A DNA stretch of 19,175 bases, taken from NCBI GenBank assembly GCA_016873375.1, contig VGXJ01000006.1, positions 1 to 19,175 on the forward strand, in the 5' to 3' direction. This DNA is from Phycisphaerae bacterium (lineage in GTDB: Bacteria; Planctomycetota; Phycisphaerae; Phycisphaerales; SM1A02). Shown here in pieces: positions 15,605 to 19,175 of this stretch. Numbering within the stretch: the stretch's first letter is position 1; the number at the start of each line of letters is the position of its first letter. The notes below the pieces were generated by a model. It was not told the DNA's origin. It searched no databases and saw only the letters and a program-made list of their open reading frames with translations. The position numbers were made by a program, and so were the translations under genes.

Positions 15605-16891
15605 TCATGAAGCCGCACGCCAGCGCGGACCCACGAACAGGAACTGGCCGATGATCGCCATGATCGCGAACGCGACCTGCCCGACGATGACGGCTCGGAC
15701 GACGCCATCCAAGCCGGCCGAGGGTGCCTCGAGGATGCAGCCGCCGATCGTGATGGCTGCCAGGCCGATCCAGCACGCGGTGCGCCACCGCACTTCGGCA
15801 GGCGTGGTGTGGTGCGCCGCGAGACCGGCCGCAAGGCACCAGACCGGGAACGCCAGTGCAAGCATGCGTGCGGGCGCGATGGCCCCCTGCTGCTGGGGTC
15901 CAAAGACCAGCGGGATCGCCCACGGCAGCATGATCCATGCAGCGATCGAGGCCACGATGGAGACCACCATGACCCAGCCGAGCACGCGCGGCGCCGTGCG
16001 CGCAAGGCGGGCCGGGTCGCTGTTGCCCCAGAGGAAATAGCGCGGAGCGAAGACCCGTGCAAAGACTGCGCTCGGCAGGAGGTGCATCGCCGTCACGATG
16101 TTCATGGCCACGGAGAAGTAGCCAGCCTCCTCGACACGCTTCGCCGATCCCAGCGCGATCGTGCCCACCTGCAGTACGGCCAGATACGCCAGCCCCTGCA
16201 CCGCGAAGGGGAGCGACCGGGCCAGCGCAGCCCCCAACCCCGGTGCGGCAGCCATCGCCTCATGCATCGGTGCATCGTCGCTCGGTGGATCCAGACGAAG
16301 CCGAAGGATCCAGCGCATCCCGATCATGCTCGTGATGGCGGTGCCCAGGACGAGCGTGATGACGAGGGGACCACCCACGGCGCGCGTGCCATCGCTGCGC
16401 CAGAGCACCAACGCCGCCACACCGACCGCCACCATGCGCACGATGTAGGGGGCGAGCTGCCAGAGTGCCACACGCACGAAGCGCCCACGGAGCATCGGCT
16501 CGGCGATTGCGTTGTCGGCCGGCGCACCAAGGGCGACCGCCACCGCCAACACGATGGCCACTTCCCCGGCATCGCCCGAGGGCGCAAAGGCCATCGCCCA
16601 TCCCGTCATGCAGAGGACCGCCAGGCCCGCAGTGCTGGCCATCGCGCCAAGCCCAGGCATGATCCATGCCGAGGCAGCGCGGCCATGGCGACCGAAGGCC
16701 TGCAGCCACATTTCGCTCACACCACCTTGTGCGACCGGAGCGGCGAGCCGGCTGACGGCAAAGACCGTCATGAATGCGCCGAAGGCGGCGGCGTCCAGCG
16801 TGCGCGCGAGTGCGATGGAAAAGCCGAACGCAAGCAGCGCGCTCGCGACCGAGGCGGACCACACGACGGCAACCTCAACCGGTGCGCGCAT
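15605..16891 (-). CDS. Wzx-like polysaccharide flippase (MOP/MVF superfamily)
   Basis: 428 residues from the ATG at 16891-16889, with TACGAT exactly 6 bases upstream. The protein is hydrophobic throughout, with about 12 predicted membrane segments separated by short polar loops. The start, ASALLAFGFSIALARTLDAAAFGAFMTVFAVSRL, is the typical first-helix pattern of oligosaccharide flippases (the (A)R.L....FG......S motif), followed by APVAQGGVSEMWLQAFGRHG. Such proteins move lipid-linked oligosaccharide across the inner membrane. No Wzy-like polymerase or O-antigen ligase is visible in this window. It is divergent from the GT4 gene across 43 bases. Superfamily assignment is good; the transported glycan is unknown. 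Confidence 0.82.
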   Translation of the reverse strand: MRAPVEVAVVWSASVASALLAFGFSIALARTLDAAAFGAFMTVFAVSRLAAPVAQGGVSEMWLQAFGRHGRAASAWIMPGLGAMASTAGLAVLCMTGWAMAFAPSGDAGEVAIVLAVAVALGAPADNAIAEPMLRGRFVRVALWQLAPYIVRMVAVGVAALVLWRSDGTRAVGGPLVITLVLGTAITSMIGMRWILRLRLDPPSDDAPMHEAMAAAPGLGAALARSLPFAVQGLAYLAVLQVGTIALGSAKRVEEAGYFSVAMNIVTAMHLLPSAVFARVFAPRYFLWGNSDPARLARTAPRVLGWVMVVSIVASIAAWIMLPWAIPLVFGPQQQGAIAPARMLALAFPVWCLAAGLAAHHTTPAEVRWRTACWIGLAAITIGGCILEAPSAGLDGVVRAVIVGQVAFAIMAIIGQFLFVGPRWRAAS

Positions 16892-16897
16892 CTGGCC

Positions 16898-16903
16898 ATC
16901 GTA
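16898..16903 (-). promoter_or_regulatory. TACGAT -10 hexamer, leaderless start of the flippase gene
   Basis: TACGAT on the minus strand, then GGCCAG (6 bases) and the ATG at 16891. The same hexamer drives the divergent GT4 gene at the same spacing. Confidence 0.6.
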
Positions 16904-16922
16904 GGGTCGTCGCCCATCGCCG

Positions 16923-16928
16923 TACGAT
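16923..16928 (+). promoter_or_regulatory. TACGAT -10 hexamer, leaderless start of the GT4 gene
   Basis: TACGAT, then CAGCGC (6 bases) and the ATG at 16935. Only 19 bases separate it from the opposing TACGAT, so the two promoters must share upstream DNA and may compete for polymerase. Confidence 0.6.
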
Positions 16929-16934
16929 CAGCGC

Positions 16935-18050
16935 ATGGCCCGTGTCGCCATCCTGACTGGCTTTGCGCCGACCCTGCCGCTCTTCCGGGCACCCTTGGTG
17001 GGCATGCTGCGTGCCGCGGGCCATGAGGTCGTGGTGGCTGCTCCCGCGATCGAGCCCTGGGTGCGCGAACGCATGAACGAGGCAGGCGCCGAGGTCGTGG
17101 AACTCGACTACGCGCGTCGTGGCATGAACCCGCTGGCTGAGCGTGCGGTGCGACGGGAGTTCGATCGCTTCATGCACGACGAACGACCGACCCATGTGCT
17201 CGCCGGCACGATCAAGGCCGTCTGCCATGGCATGCCGGCTGCGGCGGCCGCTGGCGTCGCCGTGCGCGTGGCGATGATCACGGGTGTCGGAAGCGTCTTT
17301 GTCCGCAGCGGGCTGCGTTGGTGGATCGCGCGAACGGCTGCGAGTGCGCTCTACCGCCGTGCGCTGGCACAGTCCACGCATGTCATCTTCCACAATCCCG
17401 ACGACCGCGACGACTTCGCGCGCTGGGGGCTGCTTGCACGCGGTATTCCAGTGACCGTGACCGCCGGCAGTGGCGTCGATCTGGTGCATCATGCGGTCCA
17501 GCCCCCGAATCCCGACGGCGGCATCCTTTTTGCCAGTCGCTTCATGACCGACAAGGGCTTCGACGAGTTCCTGCAGGCGGCCGAGATCGTGCACCGTACG
17601 CAGCCTTCGATCCCGATGAGGATTGCGGGCTTCGGCGATGGCAAGGAGGGCGAAGCGTTCGAGCGTCGCGTGGCCGAGGGCGCTCGGCGCGGCGTCTGGG
17701 CATCAGTGGGTCGTCGCCACGACATCCGGCCCGACCTCGCGTGGTGCCGCGTCTTCGTGCTGCCGAGCTGGCGCGAGGGCACGCCGCACAGCGTGCTCGA
17801 AGCGATGGCTGCTGGGCGTGCGGTCGTGACGAACGATGTGCCCGGCTGCAGGCAGTGCGTGAACGATGGAGTCACGGGCCTGCTTGTCGAACGCGGCGAT
17901 GTGCCCGCCTTGGCCCGCGCGATGCAGGCGCTCATGCAGGACCATGCACGGACGGACGCGATGGGCCACGCTGCGCGAACGCTCGCTGAGCGCCGGTTCG
18001 ACGCACGCGTCGTGGCGCAGGAGACCCTCGCCACGATGGGGCTGGGGTGA
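16935..18050 (+). CDS. GT4 glycosyltransferase of the polysaccharide locus (PglA/TuaC-like)
   Basis: 371 residues from the ATG at 16935. The N-terminal acceptor lobe has FRAPLVGMLRAAGHEVVVAAP and MITGVGSVFV, resembling the GT4 group that extends undecaprenyl-linked glycans (PglA, WbnE/TuaC-like proteins). The C-terminal donor lobe shows VTAGSGVDLVHH, LFASRFMTDKGFDEFLQAA, MRIAGFGDGKEGEAF and the nucleotide-sugar block LPSWREGTPHSVLEAMAAGRAVVTNDVPGCRQCV. No signal peptide or membrane segment is evident, so it works at the cytoplasmic membrane face. It is divergent from the flippase and convergent with the tRNA. Linkage and donor cannot be told; membership in GT4 is solid. Confidence 0.88.
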   Translation: MARVAILTGFAPTLPLFRAPLVGMLRAAGHEVVVAAPAIEPWVRERMNEAGAEVVELDYARRGMNPLAERAVRREFDRFMHDERPTHVLAGTIKAVCHGMPAAAAAGVAVRVAMITGVGSVFVRSGLRWWIARTAASALYRRALAQSTHVIFHNPDDRDDFARWGLLARGIPVTVTAGSGVDLVHHAVQPPNPDGGILFASRFMTDKGFDEFLQAAEIVHRTQPSIPMRIAGFGDGKEGEAFERRVAEGARRGVWASVGRRHDIRPDLAWCRVFVLPSWREGTPHSVLEAMAAGRAVVTNDVPGCRQCVNDGVTGLLVERGDVPALARAMQALMQDHARTDAMGHAARTLAERRFDARVVAQETLATMGLG

Positions 18051-18062
18051 GGGTCGAAACCC
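18051..18062 (-). terminator. Short UUCG-loop hairpin downstream of tRNA-Leu
   Basis: On the minus strand GGGT-TTCG-ACCC begins 8 bases after the tRNA 3' end. It is only a 4-bp stem and no T-run follows, so it may aid 3' processing or termination but is weak evidence. The same bases also read as GGGT-CGAA-ACCC after the GT4 stop on the plus strand. Confidence 0.25.
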
Positions 18063-18070
18063 AGCCGCAA

Positions 18071-18156
18071 TGGGCCCTCCCGGACTCGAACCGGGATGCC
18101 GTGTGACCGGCGAGGGATTTTAAGTCCCCTGCGTCTGCCAATTCCGCCAAGGGCCC
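18071..18156 (-). tRNA. tRNA-Leu (anticodon UAA)
   Basis: An 86-base class II tRNA. The acceptor stem GGGCCCT pairs perfectly with AGGGCCC, discriminator A. The D arm is GCGGAATTGGCAGACGC. The anticodon stem-loop is GGGGA-CTTAAAA-TCCCT, giving anticodon TAA. A long variable arm (GCCG/CGGC pairing) and a T arm CCCGG-TTCGAGT-CCGGG follow. The long variable arm and A73 fit leucine. The 3' CCA is not encoded (TTG follows), so it must be added after transcription. It lies 22 bases downstream of the deaminase/arsenate reductase gene on the same strand. Confidence 0.97.
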
Positions 18157-18165
18157 GACCTGCGC

Positions 18166-18171
18166 AGGCTA
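18166..18171 (-). promoter_or_regulatory. TAGCCT probable -10 hexamer of the tRNA-Leu gene
   Basis: TAGCCT lies 9 bases before the mature tRNA 5' end, in the 22-base gap after the fusion gene. Transcription starting about 7 bases downstream would leave only a 2-3 base leader for RNase P to remove. Confidence 0.4.
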
Positions 18172-18178
18172 CCTCGAC

Positions 18179-19060
18179 TCAGTGCAGGAGCTTCGGCAAC
18201 TCGCGCTCGACCCAGGAACGGATCTCATCGCGTACGCGGCGGTAGTGCGGCATGGCTTCGTCATCCGTGCGTGCACCTTGAGCCTGGTGCGGTGGATCGT
18301 CGAACGGAACGTGCACGCGGCGGACCGCGCCCGGCATCGCCGGGCATGCCTTGTCCGCACCTGAGCAGACGGTCACGGCCACATCCAGCTTGCCGGGCAG
18401 CTCGCCTACGGTCTTGCTGGCGTGGCCGCTGATGTCGATGCCGACTTCTGCCATCGCGCGCACCGCCAGCGGATTCAAGGTGCTTGCTCGGATGCCAGCG
18501 CTGAACACATCGAGCCGCTCTCCGTTCAGCGCACGCGCCCAGCCTTCGGCCATCTGGCTCCGGCAGCTGTTGGCGGTGCAGACGAATGCCACCTGGTGGC
18601 GGTAGGTCTCGCCGATGTCCTCGGCCCAAAGACCGGGCTTCTCGCGCTGCAACCGGTGCATGAGTTCCACGCAGCGTGGATCATCGAGCACCAGGACCTC
18701 GGCGCCGGCCTCGGCAAGCCAATGCTCGGCGCCCATGAAGGTGCGATGCTCGCCGATCACGACGCGGGGAAACTTGTAGAGCACCGCCGTGCCGGTGCAC
18801 ATCGGGCACGGGCTCAGCGTGCTCACCAGGGTGAGTTCAGACCAGTCGGTGCGGCGGCCGGCGTTGCGGATGCAATCCATCTCGGCATGAAGGATGGGAT
18901 CGCCCGACTGCACGCGCTGGTTGTGGCCGCGTGCCACGATCGTGCCATCGGCGCGTGCCAGCACGCTGCCGATCGGGATCCCGCCTTCGCTCCAGCCCTT
19001 CTCAGCCTGCTCGATAGCCGCGTCCATCAGTCGAAGCGCAGTCGTTCGATCGATCGTCAT
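18179..19060 (-). CDS. Fusion protein: yeast-type cytosine deaminase + thioredoxin-coupled arsenate reductase (LMW-PTP fold)
   Basis: 293 residues, ATG at 19060-19058 preceded by AGGAG 6 bases upstream. Residues 1-151 align along their whole length with the zinc cytosine deaminase family of yeast Fcy1: ILHAEMD (zinc ligand H58, proton shuttle E60), TLSPCPMC (C85, C88), and even the native C-terminal WAEDIGE. Residues 153-293 match ArsC of the pI258 type: P-loop CTANSCRS (nucleophile C161, R167), FSAGI, the redox cysteines C232 and C239 in VCSGADKAC, and the acid loop FDDP (D254/D255). All catalytic residues of both halves are present, so both may work: cytosine (or related base) to uracil, and arsenate to arsenite. 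The linker is at most a few residues and there is no internal Met at the junction. I do not know a described protein with this order. Confidence 0.9.
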   Translation of the reverse strand: MTIDRTTALRLMDAAIEQAEKGWSEGGIPIGSVLARADGTIVARGHNQRVQSGDPILHAEMDCIRNAGRRTDWSELTLVSTLSPCPMCTGTAVLYKFPRVVIGEHRTFMGAEHWLAEAGAEVLVLDDPRCVELMHRLQREKPGLWAEDIGETYRHQVAFVCTANSCRSQMAEGWARALNGERLDVFSAGIRASTLNPLAVRAMAEVGIDISGHASKTVGELPGKLDVAVTVCSGADKACPAMPGAVRRVHVPFDDPPHQAQGARTDDEAMPHYRRVRDEIRSWVERELPKLLH

Positions 19061-19066
19061 GGCGTG

Positions 19067-19071
19067 CTCCT
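19067..19071 (-). promoter_or_regulatory. AGGAG ribosome binding site of the deaminase/arsenate reductase gene
   Basis: AGGAG stands 6 bases (CACGCC) before the ATG at 19060. It is the only clear Shine-Dalgarno I find at a gene start in this window, marking this gene as having a real 5' leader. Confidence 0.7.
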
Positions 19072-19096
19072 GACCGGCCGCGGGCCGAACAATCGG

Positions 19097-19103
19097 TACC
19101 GTA
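19097..19103. promoter_or_regulatory. TACCGTA: overlapping -10 hexamers on both strands (possible bidirectional promoter)
   Basis: The plus strand reads TACCGT (19097-19102), 8 bases before the ATG at 19111. The minus strand reads TACGGT (19103-19098), which would give the fusion gene a leader of about 30 bases containing its AGGAG. A single shared -10 core could serve both divergent genes. Confidence 0.35.
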
Positions 19104-19110
19104 GTGCGCC

Positions 19111-19175
19111 ATGCCCACCGTTGCCACGCTGTTTACCGCACTCGCCCTTGCCGCAGGCGACGGACCGTTCCCCGC
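19111..19175 (+). CDS. Start of an exported protein (3' truncated by window end)
   Basis: The ATG at 19111 opens a frame with no stop to the window edge: MPTVATLFTALALAAGDGPFP. The hydrophobic run followed by AAG and polar residues looks like a short signal peptide, with possible cleavage after ALA or LAA. Divergent from the deaminase/arsenate reductase gene and preceded by a TANNNT hexamer 8 bases away. With only 21 residues the function cannot be identified. Confidence 0.5.
   Translation, partial: MPTVATLFTALALAAGDGPFP

Noticed and set aside
1..19175. CRISPR arrays, insertion sequences, integrases, attachment sites
   Set aside because: No regularly spaced repeats, transposase or recombinase motifs, or long direct/inverted repeats were seen on either strand.

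Overview
The window is a compact, GC-rich chromosomal stretch that most resembles a Planctomycetota genome, probably Phycisphaerae. The best clue is the C-terminal CCPGDLDGNG/GADLG doublet of the large secreted protein, a dockerin-like tail typical of that class. I see no insertion sequences, CRISPR arrays, phage genes or compositional breaks, and no gap between genes reaches 300 bases.

Layout. (1) 1-759: 3' end of a choice-of-anchor-I type secreted beta-propeller protein, convergent with (2) a 1024-residue secreted GH57-like / starch-binding / dockerin protein on the minus strand (766-3840). (3) 3942-7104: three genes joined by 1-base TGATG overlaps: a calcineurin-like phosphoesterase of the LpxH/PlcP type, a GT4 glycosyltransferase and an MGDG-synthase-like GT28 glycosyltransferase. 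This looks like a phospholipid-to-glycolipid remodelling operon. A ChrA-type chromate transporter and an M48 metalloprotease follow on the same strand. (4) 9217-18050: a surface-polysaccharide locus in several short transcription units: NAD-dependent sugar-nucleotide epimerase/dehydratase and WecA-like glycosyl-1-phosphate transferase (minus), AsnB-like amidotransferase and UDP-glucuronate 4-epimerase (plus), membrane-anchored phosphodiesterase and Wzx-like flippase (minus), GT4 transferase (plus). (5) 18071-18156: tRNA-Leu(UAA). (6) 18179-19060: a one-polypeptide fusion of a yeast-type cytosine deaminase and a thioredoxin-coupled arsenate reductase. (7) 19111-end: start of an exported protein.

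How they work together. WecA would load the first sugar phosphate on the lipid carrier, the two epimerases would supply modified sugar nucleotides, AsnB may amidate a sugar acid, the GT4 would extend the chain and the flippase would export it. In the lipid operon the phosphoesterase could release diacylglycerol from phospholipid for the two glycosyltransferases.

The most striking property is not in any single gene. Nine of the thirteen protein starts visible outside the translationally coupled operon genes have a TANNNT -10 hexamer ending exactly 6 or 7 bases before the start codon, with no Shine-Dalgarno. Two more have it at 8 and 10 bases. That is the signature of leaderless transcription, and it fixes several start codons here. 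The deaminase fusion is the clear exception, with an AGGAG ribosome binding site.
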